61,422 nucleotides of DNA from CAUTXO01 sp963542625 (GCA_963542625.1 CAUTXO010000005.1:1-61422); one strand, 5' to 3'; shown: positions 35,687-44,627, counted from the first letter of the stretch. The notes: generated by a model not told the origin, from the letters alone. Numbers and translations are program-made.

Positions 35687-36456
35687 TGCAAACTTACAAA
35701 TCATACGCAAAAGTGAATGTTTTTTTAAAAATCGTGGGCTTTGAGCGTGGCTACCACCAGATTATCTCGCGCTTTGTGCGCGTGCCGTCTTTATACGACG
35801 TGATGTGGTTTGAGCCCGGCGACGGCAAGGGCTTTAGCGTGGTGGGTGATTTTGATTGTGCCGTGCAAGATAACACAATCTACCACGCCTATGAAAGGCT
35901 AACAAAAGAGCTTAGCTACAAGCGTTTAAGCGATTTTTTGCAAACGCACAAGGTGGTGGTGTATAAAAAGATCCCGTCAAAGGCGGGGCTTGGCGGCGGT
36001 AGCTCAAACGCGGCAACGTTTTTGCATATGGTAAATGATGAGCTTGGCTTGCTACTCTCTGCGCGCGAGCTTCAAGAGATCGGCAAGAGCGTGGGTGCAG
36101 ACGTGAATTTTTTTCTAAGTGGCTACCAAAGCGCGAACGTTTTTGGCTTTGGCGAAGACGTGCAGGAATTTTTTGAAGACCCTTTGAGCCTTAAGATCTA
36201 CACCCCGCAAATCGAGTGCTCGACAGCGCTTGTTTATAAAAACTTTAGAAAAAACTACTCAGATAGGTTTGACGCAAACAAGCGCCTTGCCGCCGAGCTT
36301 TTGCAGATGAGCTCGCTTGAAATTTTGCGGCGCTTTAAGGCAAAAGATCTAAACGACCTTTACCAAAGTGCGATAAACCTTTACCCAGAAGTCTCCATCG
36401 AAGCTAAGGAGCATTACTTTTTTAGCGGTAGCGGCAGCAGCTTTTTCTATTTGTGA
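35686..36456 (+). CDS. ispE: 4-diphosphocytidyl-2-C-methyl-D-erythritol kinase IspE
   Basis: IspE is the GHMP kinase of the non-mevalonate isoprenoid pathway. The 256-residue product has an N-terminal SYAKVNVFLKIVGFERGYHQ with the active-site Lys and Asn. The GHMP loop is KIPSKAGLGGGSSNAATFL (about residues 92-110), followed by SVGADVNFF and the C-terminal FSGSGSSFF. It is last in the flgE-maf-truB-ispE run. An 8- to 10-residue C-terminal shortening relative to relatives cannot be judged here. Confidence 0.95.
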   Translation: MQTYKSYAKVNVFLKIVGFERGYHQIISRFVRVPSLYDVMWFEPGDGKGFSVVGDFDCAVQDNTIYHAYERLTKELSYKRLSDFLQTHKVVVYKKIPSKAGLGGGSSNAATFLHMVNDELGLLLSARELQEIGKSVGADVNFFLSGYQSANVFGFGEDVQEFFEDPLSLKIYTPQIECSTALVYKNFRKNYSDRFDANKRLAAELLQMSSLEILRRFKAKDLNDLYQSAINLYPEVSIEAKEHYFFSGSGSSFFYL

Positions 36457-36649
36457 GCGGACGCGTGGGCGTTTGGATCTAGGCGCGGATCTTGGCGCTA
36501 GATCTAGTCAGATCTTTGGCTTGGATCTTGGCTCAAGATTCACGTAGATCTTAGGGGTTAGATCCGCTCTAGACCCGGTGATAGATCTAGCTCAAGATCT
36601 AGGGCGCTAGATCTAGCCCTAAGCTTTAAGCCTAGATTAGCGGCAGATC
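36457..36649. repeat. Short GATC-saturated convergent spacer
   Basis: There are eleven GATC sites in 193 bp (one per 17-18 bp), the densest in the window. They are mostly AGATCT flanked by CTAG or AAG, giving overlapping palindromes. An example of longer self-complementarity is AGGGC-GCTAGATCTA-GCCCT at about 36601-36620. It separates the convergent ispE and permease genes and may form extensive hairpins. No gene is present. Confidence 0.75.
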
Positions 36650-37678
36650 TTAAGCCCCAGCCGTGCCCTTGTTTTCTTGGCGGAATAAATTCATTATGCC
36701 GATAAAAAGCGCGGTGACGCCCGGCCCCAAAATTGCGCCCCAAAAGCCAAAGGACGAGATCCCAGCGATGATTGAGAAAAATATCAGCATTGAATGAACT
36801 TTGGTGTTTGTTTTGTTGAATTTTTTGTTGATGTAGTCAATGATAACGGGGCGCACGAAGGTATCCGCAACAATTGAAATCACAAAAATACTGTAAGAAA
36901 TAATGACTATTGCGCCTTGATAATTGCCCTTGCTAGCTTCAAAAAGCGCGATTGGAAACCACATTATAAAGCCACCAACGACTGGGATCATCGACGCAAA
37001 GCCGTAAAGAATGCAAAATAGGAAAAAGTCGTAGCCGTAAAACCACACAACCAGCCCAAACAAAATGCCCTCAAAAAGCGCGGTTATCACGATGGAATAA
37101 GAAACCACGCTCATCGTGCTAATCATATTAAGCAGCGATGTTTTTATGGCGTAGTTGTTGTAGGGAATGGCTTCGATGAAAAATTTTGCAATCGGCGTGC
37201 CGTAGATGTGTAAAAAGAAAAAAAACACGAGTACAAAGGCGATGTCTTTTAGAAAAACCGCGCTTTTTAGCCCCGCGCCGCCTAGCAAGGAGAGCGTGTT
37301 TTTTGAAAGCTCGGCAAGATCTATGGAATTTAAAAACGCGGCAATTTCATCTTTATAAGCCACCGGCAAATTAACAAGCAAGCCTTTTAAATACGTAAGC
37401 GCAAGGTAAATTTCCGTTGGATCTATGAGCGTGATTAGGCTTGAAAAACGCACTAAAAAATACGTAACCGGCGCAAAAAACAAAACGCCCAAAAAGACCG
37501 TCAAAACGGTCGTCGCCATTTTTGAATGCAGCCTTTTTTTAAGCGCAATGTGCGCTGGTATGGTCGCAGTAACTAGCAAGCTAGCGATGGCAATATTTAG
37601 CAAAAACGGCTCGTAAATAAAATAAATAAAAACGCAGATAAGCAAGAAGATCCCGCCTAAAAATGAGTTTTGCTTCAA
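36650..37678 (-). CDS. AI-2E transporter/PerM family permease
   Basis: The 342-residue integral membrane protein has about eight hydrophobic segments, starting at residues 8-40 (GGIFLLICVFIYFIYEPFLL...). The family's C-terminal region is GFASMIPVVGGFIMWFP, then FVRPVIIDY, then FSIIAGISSFGFWGAILGPG, typical of PerM/TqsA/YdiK proteins (AI-2E transporter family). The substrate is unknown. Its ATG overlaps the ruvB stop by 4 bp, so it is co-expressed with ruvB. Confidence 0.87.
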   Translation of the reverse strand: MKQNSFLGGIFLLICVFIYFIYEPFLLNIAIASLLVTATIPAHIALKKRLHSKMATTVLTVFLGVLFFAPVTYFLVRFSSLITLIDPTEIYLALTYLKGLLVNLPVAYKDEIAAFLNSIDLAELSKNTLSLLGGAGLKSAVFLKDIAFVLVFFFFLHIYGTPIAKFFIEAIPYNNYAIKTSLLNMISTMSVVSYSIVITALFEGILFGLVVWFYGYDFFLFCILYGFASMIPVVGGFIMWFPIALFEASKGNYQGAIVIISYSIFVISIVADTFVRPVIIDYINKKFNKTNTKVHSMLIFFSIIAGISSFGFWGAILGPGVTALFIGIMNLFRQENKGTAGA

Positions 37679-38676
37679 AATAAGCTCCCCTGTTCTTTGA
37701 TGTTTAAAAGCTCATACGTTTTGCGCGTGGCAAGTCGCCCGCGTGCTGTGCGCTCAATAAAACCGTTGGCAATTAAATACGGTTCTATCACATCTTCAAT
37801 CGTGCCCTCGTCTTCGCTAAGCGCGGCGGCTATCGTGGCAAGGCCCATCGGTCGTGCCCTTTGCGCGCTTAAAAGCTCCAGCAAGCGCATATCAAGCTCA
37901 TCAAAGCCGTTTGGATTAACGCCTAGCTTATCTAGCGCCACCTTTGCGCGGGCTTTTGTGATGGTGCTTTCATTTTCAACATCAGCGTAATCGCGCACAC
38001 GGCGCAAAAGTCGCAAGGCAATGCGCGGCGTGCCCCTAGATCTTAGCGCCAACTCTTGCGCGGCGGCTGTTTCTATGTCTTTGCCTAGTTTCTTTGCCGC
38101 AAGCGTGATGATTTGCGCTAGCTCGCTTGGAGAGTAAAACTCCATTCTAAAATGCATTCCAAACCTATCGCGCAAAGGGTTTGAGACCATTCCGGCCTTT
38201 GTCGTCGCGCCAATTAGCGTAAAGGGCGCAAGATCTATCTTAACCGTTTGCGCCGCCGGCCCGCTACCGATGACAATATCTAGCCTAAAATCTTCCATCG
38301 CTGGATACAAAACTTCTTCAATAGACGCATTCAGCCGGTGAATTTCATCAATAAACAGCACGTCACCCTCTTGTAAGTTCGTAAGCAAGGCGGCAAGATC
38401 CCCGCTCTTTTCTATCATAGGCCCGGCTGTAACCTTAATGGACTTTTCCATTTCATTTGCGATGATATGCGCTAGTGTTGTTTTACCAAGCCCGGGCGGA
38501 CCAAAAAATATCGTGTGGTCGAGTGGCTCCTTGCGTTTTTTAGCCGCTTGGATAAAAATATGCAGATTTTCTTTGATTTTTTCTTGCCCGATGTATTCTT
38601 CCCAAAGCGACGGGCGCAGGTTTGTATCAAGCGATTCGTCAAGATCTAGCTTTTCTATCTCAACTATTCTCTCCAC
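37675..38676 (-). CDS. ruvB: Holliday junction branch migration ATPase RuvB
   Basis: RuvB is the hexameric motor of the RuvAB complex. The start is taken as the GTG at 38676 (333 residues), with AAGGA seven bases before it. This gives MERIVEIEKL, matching the family length; a longer frame would add 19 unlikely residues. Motifs: RPSLWEEYIGQEKIKENL; Walker A FFGPPGLGKTTLAHII; Walker B LFIDEIHRLN; sensor I LIGATTKAG; arginine finger RDRFG; and the C-terminal RTARGRLATRKTY. Confidence 0.96.
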   Translation of the reverse strand: MERIVEIEKLDLDESLDTNLRPSLWEEYIGQEKIKENLHIFIQAAKKRKEPLDHTIFFGPPGLGKTTLAHIIANEMEKSIKVTAGPMIEKSGDLAALLTNLQEGDVLFIDEIHRLNASIEEVLYPAMEDFRLDIVIGSGPAAQTVKIDLAPFTLIGATTKAGMVSNPLRDRFGMHFRMEFYSPSELAQIITLAAKKLGKDIETAAAQELALRSRGTPRIALRLLRRVRDYADVENESTITKARAKVALDKLGVNPNGFDELDMRLLELLSAQRARPMGLATIAAALSEDEGTIEDVIEPYLIANGFIERTARGRLATRKTYELLNIKEQGSLF

Positions 38677-38788
38677 CGCCGTCCTTGTTTTTAAACTTCT
38701 TGTTTTGCGCGATTTGCGCCCGCGCGGCAACAAACCACAAAAACCCGCCCATCACGAGCCAAAAGATAATTTCTAAAGTAGCTTCCAT
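38660..38788 (-). CDS. Possible 42-residue membrane protein upstream of ruvB
   Basis: The short ORF begins MEATLEIIFWLVMGGFLWFV, a single hydrophobic helix, and ends in a basic tail with NKKFKNKDGGGENS. It overlaps the ruvB GTG start by 17 bp, as expected for translational coupling, and the protein-like pattern (helix plus charged tail) is unlikely by chance. There is no strong ribosome binding site. Family unknown. Confidence 0.45.
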   Translation of the reverse strand: MEATLEIIFWLVMGGFLWFVAARAQIAQNKKFKNKDGGGENS

Positions 38789-38812
38789 ATGGTAATTGTA
38801 GGATTAAAACAC

Positions 38813-39046
38813 TTAGCAAGCGTCGCTAGGGAGCTTAAGATCTTTGATCTGGCGCACAAGCTCGATGAGCTCAGACAAATTCATATAAAAAACGGTTTTG
38901 TCAATTTGGAGCGAGTAGCTTTCTGAGCCCTCTTGTTTTAGGTAGATCTCTTTGATTTGCTCCGGATCCCTGCCGCCGGCGACCATTAGATTTATTCTGT
39001 TAAGATCCTCTAAAATTCCGTCTAGTTCTTGGTGTATTGAGTGCAT
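38813..39046 (-). CDS. Small conserved-looking protein, 77 residues
   Basis: I take the ATG at 39046, giving MHSIHQELDGILEDLNRINL... to ...KDLKLPSDAC. The longer frame runs into mnmG and is unlikely. The product is acidic and mostly helical, with no signal peptide or membrane segment. It is divergent from and overlapping or abutting the mnmG 5' end. No family was recognised. No clear ribosome binding site is visible, which lowers confidence. Confidence 0.55.
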   Translation of the reverse strand: MHSIHQELDGILEDLNRINLMVAGGRDPEQIKEIYLKQEGSESYSLQIDKTVFYMNLSELIELVRQIKDLKLPSDAC

Positions 39047-39076
39047 AGGGGCTATATCGGAGACTTTGGAGATATT

Positions 39077-40954
39077 TTGAGCGGCGAAACTTTTGACGTA
39101 ATCGTAATAGGCGGCGGGCACGCCGGGATAGAAGCGGCAAACATCAGCGCAAAAATGGGGCGGCAAACCTTGCTTTTAACCACGCTAATCTCTCAAATCG
39201 GCGCGGCTAGTTGTAATCCAGCCATTGGCGGGCTAGCTAAGGGGCATTTGGTGCGAGAAATCGACGCGCTTGGCGGGCTGATGGGGATCTTAGCCGATGA
39301 AGCTTGCTTGCAATTTAGAGTTTTAAACACCGCCAAAGGCGCTGCTGTGCGTGGAAGCCGCGCGCAGATTGATATGGACCGCTACCCCGCCCTTGCAAAG
39401 GATTATTGCCTAGCGCAAAAGGGGCTTTTAGTCAAGCAAGAAATGGTTGTGCGGCTTGACGTTGAAAACGGCGCGGTGCGTGGCGTGCATACGAATTTAG
39501 GCAATTTTTATGAAGCGCGCGCTGTTGTTGTGGCGACGGGCACATTCCTAAACGGCACGGTGCATATCGGGCAAACAAAGCTAAGCGCGGGGCGGTTTAA
39601 TGAGTTTGCGTCAGTGGATCTAGCCCAAGATCTAAAGGCTCTTGGCTTTAACACATCTAGGCTAAAAACCGGCACTTGCCCGCGCGTGGTGGGCTCTAGC
39701 ATTGATTTTTCGCGCCTTGAGATCCAAGAAGGCGACGCCGCGCCAAAGCCATTTTCTTGGAAGCACAGGGGGCATAAATTTTCACAACTGCCTTGCCATA
39801 TTGCCTACACAAACGCGCGCACGCACGAGATTATCGAGAGCAACTTCTACCGCGCGCCGCTTTTTACGGGGCAAATTGAGGGCGTGGGGCCTAGGTATTG
39901 CCCGAGCATTGAAGATAAAATAAACCGCTTTAAAGACAAGGAGCGCCACCAGTTATTCATCGAGCCGCAAAGCGCCAGCGGGGCTGAATATTACATAAAC
40001 GGGCTTAGCACATCGCTACCAATAGACGTGCAAGAAGAAATGCTGCATAGCATTGCGGGCTTTGAGCACGCTAAGATCTCGCGCTACGGCTACGCCATAG
40101 AATACGATTACAGTGACCCTACGGATCTGCGCCACACCTTAGAAACAAAGCGCGTTTCTGGCTTATTTTTTGCCGGGCAAATTAACGGGACGACGGGTTA
40201 TGAAGAAGCCGCCGCGCAAGGGCTAATGGCGGGGATTAACGCCGCGCTAAAAGCCGCTGGGGCGGAAAATGGCTTTGTGCTTAGGCGCGATGAAGCGTAT
40301 ATCGGCGTGCTGATTGATGATCTTGTAACAAAGGGCACCAAAGAGCCTTACCGCCTTTTTACATCGCGCGCGGAATACCGGCTGGCGCTGCGCGAAGATA
40401 ATGCCGACTTAAGGCTAACGCAAAAGGCGTGGGATCTTGGCTTGGTTAGCAAGGAGCGCTACGACGAATTTTTACGCAAACAAAGCCAAACAAACGAAGG
40501 GCTTGCGTATTTAGAGCGCACGGGCTTTAGCAATTCTAAGGAAAATCAGGCGCTACTGGCTAGCCTTGGCGAGGAGCCTATTGTGGAAAAAACGCCGCTA
40601 ATTAACATCGCAGCTAGAAAGAGCTTTACAAAGGACAAGCTTTTGCGGCTTGTGAGCGCGTTTGCGGAGTATGGGGACGACGCCTTGGAGCAAATTTTAA
40701 TCGGCGCAAAATACAATCACTATTTGAAAAAGCAAGAGGTACAGATCCAAAAGGCGCAAAAAATGCTAGACCTTGCCATTCCGCAGGATTTTGTGTTTAA
40801 GGGGCTACCCGGATTATCAAATGAGATTGTAGAAAAGCTTGAAAAGTTGCGCCCGCAAAACCTTATGCAAGCTAGCCGCATTAGTGGCGTAACCCCCGCG
40901 GCGATTGATATTCTTAGCGTTTATCTAAGCGCCAAACCCCGGGCTGGATCTTAG
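39077..40954 (+). CDS. mnmG: tRNA uridine-5-carboxymethylaminomethyl synthesis enzyme MnmG (GidA)
   Basis: MnmG is the FAD-dependent enzyme that, with MnmE, modifies U34 of tRNAs. I choose the TTG at 39077 (625 residues), with GGAG six bases upstream; the GTG at 39041 lacks a site. The product starts MSGETFDVIVIGGGHAGIEAA (FAD-binding GxGxxG type). Other motifs: SCNPAIGGLAKGHLVREIDALGG, CPSIEDKI, AGQINGTTGYEEAAAQGL, and TSRAEYRLALREDNAD. A GATC hairpin starts at its stop codon. Confidence 0.96.
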   Translation: MSGETFDVIVIGGGHAGIEAANISAKMGRQTLLLTTLISQIGAASCNPAIGGLAKGHLVREIDALGGLMGILADEACLQFRVLNTAKGAAVRGSRAQIDMDRYPALAKDYCLAQKGLLVKQEMVVRLDVENGAVRGVHTNLGNFYEARAVVVATGTFLNGTVHIGQTKLSAGRFNEFASVDLAQDLKALGFNTSRLKTGTCPRVVGSSIDFSRLEIQEGDAAPKPFSWKHRGHKFSQLPCHIAYTNARTHEIIESNFYRAPLFTGQIEGVGPRYCPSIEDKINRFKDKERHQLFIEPQSASGAEYYINGLSTSLPIDVQEEMLHSIAGFEHAKISRYGYAIEYDYSDPTDLRHTLETKRVSGLFFAGQINGTTGYEEAAAQGLMAGINAALKAAGAENGFVLRRDEAYIGVLIDDLVTKGTKEPYRLFTSRAEYRLALREDNADLRLTQKAWDLGLVSKERYDEFLRKQSQTNEGLAYLERTGFSNSKENQALLASLGEEPIVEKTPLINIAARKSFTKDKLLRLVSAFAEYGDDALEQILIGAKYNHYLKKQEVQIQKAQKMLDLAIPQDFVFKGLPGLSNEIVEKLEKLRPQNLMQASRISGVTPAAIDILSVYLSAKPRAGS

Positions 40955-40983
40955 AGCCTAGATCTAAGGCAAGATCTAGGCTC
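40954..40983. repeat. Perfect 12-bp GATC hairpin at the mnmG stop codon
   Basis: GAGCCTAGATCT (40954-40965) and AGATCTAGGCTC (40972-40983) are perfect inverted copies separated by AAGGCA. There is no following U-tract. It could act as a 3'-end stabiliser or terminator-like structure for mnmG, or simply reflect the palindromic motif. Confidence 0.65.
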
Positions 40984-41294
40984 CAGATCTTAGCCCTAGA
41001 TCTAGCTCTTTGGCGCCACCAGCTCTCAAGACCCAGATCTAACCCCGCAAGCGTGCCACCACCGGTTCTAAGCTCAAGATCTAAAGCTTTGGCAGTTGTG
41101 CGCTAGATCCAAAGCCAGATCTTTAGCCTAGATCTTGTAGCTAGCACAGAGCTTAGATCTAAGCACCGCAAGATAAGTGGCACCATCACCATCTAGCGCT
41201 AGATCTAACACCGCCGAGCTGGCAACTAAGATCTTGCACTGGCTAAGCCGCTAAGCCAAACAAGCCAATTACAAAAGCTTTACTAGATTATTTT
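40984..41294. repeat. GATC-dense convergent spacer
   Basis: With the hairpin, about 12 GATC sites occur in 335 bp. Typical blocks are CCAGATCTTAGCCC, CTAGATCTAGC and CCTAGATCTTG. The plus strand is C/A-rich over much of its length. There is no gene. The region lies between the convergent mnmG and the small membrane-protein gene. Confidence 0.7.
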
Positions 41295-41600
41295 TTACCA
41301 CCATTTTCTTGCGTGCTCCATAGACTTTCGCATTTGCAGTAGCAGCCTTTTGGGGATCTGCACCGGCGCACCAGTTGCGCTATCCACATACACTATATGG
41401 TGCGTGCCTATTTTGCCTATCCTTTGTTCTATGGCGGCTTCTCTTTCTTTTATATCTTCGTTTATAAAATACCACGGCAGCACCACAAGCAGCAAAACAG
41501 CCGCCGCAGCAAACGCCACCCGCACCCACATTTGGCTTAGAAAGCCTATCAAGAAATACATAGCCCCCAGTGAAAGAATTGCTGTTATTAATAAATGCAT
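41295..41600 (-). CDS. Small inner-membrane protein, 101 residues
   Basis: It starts MHLLITAILSLGAMYFLIGF, with two hydrophobic segments (about residues 3-22 and 27-48). A soluble C-terminal part of about 50 residues follows (INEDIKEREAAIEQRIGKIG, then VQIPKRLLLQMRKSMEHARKWW). No family was recognised. It is in line with the small gene at 41638, comF and smpB on the minus strand. Confidence 0.65.
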   Translation of the reverse strand: MHLLITAILSLGAMYFLIGFLSQMWVRVAFAAAAVLLLVVLPWYFINEDIKEREAAIEQRIGKIGTHHIVYVDSATGAPVQIPKRLLLQMRKSMEHARKWW

Positions 41601-41637
41601 ATGCCCCCGCGCTTGAGCTGTGTCACGCGACCGCGCG

Positions 41638-41814
41638 TTAAATACTTAGGATCTTGAAAAAATCTTTCTTGCTGATGGTTTTCGTGCGCTGTTTTTTGAG
41701 ATCGACGATGCAAATGTCGCTATCGCCCATATTTTCAAAGATCTTCTCCACGCTTTTTTTGTAAAAACGCCCGCGCCCAGCTAGGTATTTGATTGTATCC
41801 ATAATTTTTTGCAT
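41638..41814 (-). CDS. Small conserved-looking protein, 58 residues
   Basis: The ATG at 41814 has AAGGA seven bases upstream, so the nine extra codons of the longer frame are discounted. The protein is basic: MQKIMDTIKYLAGRGRFYKK at the start and KTISKKDFFKILSI at the end. It is soluble and of unknown family. It follows comF by 36 bp. Confidence 0.6.
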   Translation of the reverse strand: MQKIMDTIKYLAGRGRFYKKSVEKIFENMGDSDICIVDLKKQRTKTISKKDFFKILSI

Positions 41815-41850
41815 ATTAAATCCTTGCCTAGATCTAAGCACAAAGCATTC

Positions 41851-42420
41851 CTAGTCAAGGCGGCAAAGGCTCACGGCAAAAAGCACATTCGCCCCCGCGC
41901 TCTCAAGCACACGCGCCGCTTGCGCCATCGTCGTGCCCGTGGTGACTACGTCGTCAATCAAAATCACATCGCCACTAACGGGCTTTTTCAGCACAAAGCC
42001 TTTTGAATTTGCGCGCCTAAAGGCTAGATCCTTGCCCGCGTATTGCACGTTTGCCGTTGCGATGAGTGTGCCGTAGGAGATCTTTACGCTCTTAGATCTT
42101 GCCGCCCTTGCTAGGATTGCCGTGTGTGAAAAGGCGCGCGGCGTGTCGTCAATTGGCACGAGCGTGGCGCGCAAACCAGCTTTCTCTAGATCTAGCGCCC
42201 GAAAAAAGGGCGTAATGCAAAGCGCGGCAAGCTCACGCAAGGCGCGGTCGCCGAATTTGTCGTATTTTTTCTTAATTAGCGGCTCGATTTCATCGTATTT
42301 ATAAAAGGTAAAAAGCTGCAAGCCGTCGATGTTATAGCGCATTCCAAAGGGCGCAAGCGCGGCGTGGCAATCCTTACAAAGCGCGCGGATAGAGAGTTTA
42401 TTGCAGATCTCGCAGCGCAA
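41851..42420 (-). CDS. ComF-family phosphoribosyltransferase-like protein
   Basis: The 189-residue protein has an N-terminal zinc-finger-like CEICNKLSIRALCKDCHAAL (CxxC...CxxC). The C-terminal PRPP-binding motif is VILIDDVVTTGTTMAQAARVL (about residues 149-170). ComF proteins are needed for DNA uptake in naturally competent bacteria. The start codon is TTG, inside the smpB 3' end (23 bp overlap). Confidence 0.88.
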   Translation of the reverse strand: MRCEICNKLSIRALCKDCHAALAPFGMRYNIDGLQLFTFYKYDEIEPLIKKKYDKFGDRALRELAALCITPFFRALDLEKAGLRATLVPIDDTPRAFSHTAILARAARSKSVKISYGTLIATANVQYAGKDLAFRRANSKGFVLKKPVSGDVILIDDVVTTGTTMAQAARVLESAGANVLFAVSLCRLD

Positions 42421-42862
42421 GTTTGTAATCCCTTTTTGCGGCGATTTTTGCTTCTTTTTCCTTTATGCTCTGGCGTTTGTCGTAGTTTTTTTTGCCCCGC
42501 GCTAGCGCGATGTCTAGTTTGCAAATGTTGCGTTTGTTAAAGTAAATGGCAAGCGGGACGATGGCAAGCCCTTCTAGCTTGACCCGCTCCCCCCATTTTG
42601 CGATGTCTTTTTTGTGCAGCAGCAGGTTTCTGGCGCGCTTTTCATCAGGCGCATAGGCGTTTTGCGTGGTGGATAGGCGCGAAATATGCATTCCAAAAAG
42701 CACCATTTGCGTTCTAATGACGCGGATAAAGCTCTCTTTAAGGCTCACCTTGCCCGCGCGTAGGGATTTTACCTCGCTCCCTGCTAGCACAATGCCCGCT
42801 TCTTGGCGGTCTAAGATCTCGTAGTCAAAAAAGGCTTTTTTATTGCGCGCGATTTCTTTCAA
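42398..42862 (-). CDS. smpB: SsrA-binding protein SmpB
   Basis: SmpB binds tmRNA and is essential for trans-translation. The 154-residue length is typical. Motifs: ARNKKAFFDYEILDRQEAGI, AGSEVKSLRAGKVSLKESFI, LLLHKKDI, RGKKNYDKRQSIKEKEAK. The tmRNA gene itself was not seen in the window. Confidence 0.97.
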   Translation of the reverse strand: MKEIARNKKAFFDYEILDRQEAGIVLAGSEVKSLRAGKVSLKESFIRVIRTQMVLFGMHISRLSTTQNAYAPDEKRARNLLLHKKDIAKWGERVKLEGLAIVPLAIYFNKRNICKLDIALARGKKNYDKRQSIKEKEAKIAAKRDYKLALRDLQ

Positions 42863-42899
42863 TTTTCACCCTTTGCGGCAAAATATTAGCAGTTTTTTG

Positions 42900-42905
42900 T
42901 ATAAT
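42900..42905 (+). promoter_or_regulatory. -10 box of the outer-membrane protein gene at 42932
   Basis: A perfect TATAAT lies 26 bases before the ATG. GAAGGA is a good ribosome binding site at about 42920. The site lies in the 69 bp divergent gap with smpB. Confidence 0.65.
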
Positions 42906-42931
42906 CTCGCCAAAACAAACGAAGGAAAACA

Positions 42932-43666
42932 ATGAAAAAGATAGTACTAAGCCTAGCTTTGCTAGTTAGTGTGAGTTTTGCGGATTTCTTAAGAGTTGAA
43001 GCAGGCGCAGGGGTTTTTGACGCGCAAATTAGCGGAAACGCGCGCTATAAAGGCGACAAAGACTACAGCATTAAAGATGACTTTGGCTTAACAAAAAAGT
43101 CTGAAAAACCTTACGCGTGGCTAAACGTGAAGCACCCCGTGCCCGTGCTACCAAACTTGCGGTTAGAGCACAGGAGCTTTGAAAGCAAGGGCGATGCAAA
43201 AATAGAAATCGAATTTGGCAAATTTAAGCACAGTATTAACACGCCCGTTAAATTCAGCCTAACGCAAAACGACGTGATCCCTTACTACAATTTGCTTGAT
43301 AACACATTTTGGACGACCTTAGATCTTGGCTTAGATCTTAGATTTTTTAGCGGCGAGTTCGCAATGCTATACAAAAAGGCGTCTTTAAATGTTTTCTGGC
43401 CAAGCCTTTACACAAGGGCTAGAGTGAATGTCCCAGGCACGGGGCTTGGCGCGGAAGCGGATATAAAATTTTTGATGTTTGGCAAAACAAACCTTAACGA
43501 CATCAGCGCTAAAGTGGATTACGGCTTTGATTTGAAGCTCGTAAAACTAGGCGCGGAAGTTGGCTACAGATTGCAAAACTTCAAAATCGACCCAGATCTA
43601 GCAAAGGATCTTAAGGCAGATATGAAAATTAGCGGCTTATTCTTTGGGCTTTTTGCAAGGTTTTAG
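42932..43666 (+). CDS. TIGR04219-type outer-membrane beta-barrel protein
   Basis: The 244-residue protein starts MKKIVLSLALLVSVSFADFLRVEAGAGVFDA. This signal peptide followed by an EAGAG-W/F start is typical of the TIGR04219 outer-membrane family. Amphipathic strands follow, with LDLGLDLRFFSGEF, KVDYGFDLKLVKLGAEVGYR and a C-terminal LFFGLFARF with terminal Phe. It has its own promoter. Function is unknown; a passive barrel is likely. Confidence 0.8.
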   Translation: MKKIVLSLALLVSVSFADFLRVEAGAGVFDAQISGNARYKGDKDYSIKDDFGLTKKSEKPYAWLNVKHPVPVLPNLRLEHRSFESKGDAKIEIEFGKFKHSINTPVKFSLTQNDVIPYYNLLDNTFWTTLDLGLDLRFFSGEFAMLYKKASLNVFWPSLYTRARVNVPGTGLGAEADIKFLMFGKTNLNDISAKVDYGFDLKLVKLGAEVGYRLQNFKIDPDLAKDLKADMKISGLFFGLFARF

Positions 43667-43709
43667 CTGCACACTAAGCGCTAACGGAATTTTTGCTTAA
43701 AGGATAGTG

Positions 43710-44627
43710 ATGAAAAGCTTTGTTTGCGGGCATAAGATCCCAGATTCTGATAGTATCGTCGGCGCTATCTCGCTTAGCTACCTAAAAAGCCAGCTTGGCG
43801 AAGAATGCACGCCGGCTAGGCAGGGCGAGCCAAACCCAGAAACGCAGTTTATTTTGGATAGGTTTGCGCTCCCGCTCCCGCAGCTAAAGACCAGCTTTAG
43901 CGGGGAGAATTTGTATCTTGTGGATCACTCAGATCTAGCGCAAGCCCCCGATGATCTTAGCGGGGCGAATTTGCTTGGCATAGTGGATCATCACAAGCTT
44001 GGCGACATTACAACAAGCGTGCCGCTTGAGTGTCAGATCCGCCCCGTTGGCTGTTCTAATACCGTTATAAAAGAAATGTATGACGCAAAGGGCGTGGCTG
44101 TGCCTGCTGACATTGCGGGCGCTATGGTGTGCGCTATTCTTAGCGATACCGTTATTTTTAAGTCGCCAACTTGCACCAGAGATGACATAAACGCGGCTAA
44201 GGATCTAGCACGCATTGCGGGCATTGCGGATCTAAAGGCGCTTGGAATGGAGATGTTTATCGTCAAATCCAACGTGCGTGGCGTCCCGCCGCAGGATCTC
44301 TTAATGCGCGATTACAAAGATTTTACGATGGGCGGCAAGAAAATCGGCGTCGGGCAGCTAGAAGTCGTGGATCTTAGCGTGTTTGACGAGATGAAAGACG
44401 CGCTCAAAGCCGCCGTGCGCGCGCATAAGGAGCAGGGCAGGTTTGCCGTGATTTTGCTCCTAACAGACATTATGAAAAACGGCTCGCAAGTGCTTGCTTA
44501 CGCCGATGATCTAGCGCCGATAGAAACGGCATTTGGCGTGCATTTTGTGGATAACGAAGCTTGGTATGACAAATGTATGAGCCGCAAAAAGCAAGTCATT
44601 CCGCCGCTAGAAAAGATCTTTGGCTAA
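43710..44627 (+). CDS. ppaC: Manganese-dependent inorganic pyrophosphatase (family II)
   Basis: This family II pyrophosphatase (DHH superfamily) hydrolyses PPi. The start ATG at 43710 follows AAAGGA. The 305-residue product has metal ligands in CGHKIPDSDSI, VDHSDL, GIVDHHKLGD (DHH) and ILSDTVIFKSPT, and the C-terminal DHHA2 substrate loop MSRKKQVIPPL. The 3' end overlaps the radical SAM gene by 8 bp. Confidence 0.94.
   Translation: MKSFVCGHKIPDSDSIVGAISLSYLKSQLGEECTPARQGEPNPETQFILDRFALPLPQLKTSFSGENLYLVDHSDLAQAPDDLSGANLLGIVDHHKLGDITTSVPLECQIRPVGCSNTVIKEMYDAKGVAVPADIAGAMVCAILSDTVIFKSPTCTRDDINAAKDLARIAGIADLKALGMEMFIVKSNVRGVPPQDLLMRDYKDFTMGGKKIGVGQLEVVDLSVFDEMKDALKAAVRAHKEQGRFAVILLLTDIMKNGSQVLAYADDLAPIETAFGVHFVDNEAWYDKCMSRKKQVIPPLEKIFG

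Noticed and set aside
38677..38733. 19-residue N-terminal extension of RuvB
   Set aside because: It overlaps a separate small ORF, lacks family similarity, and the GTG at 38676 has an AAGGA site.
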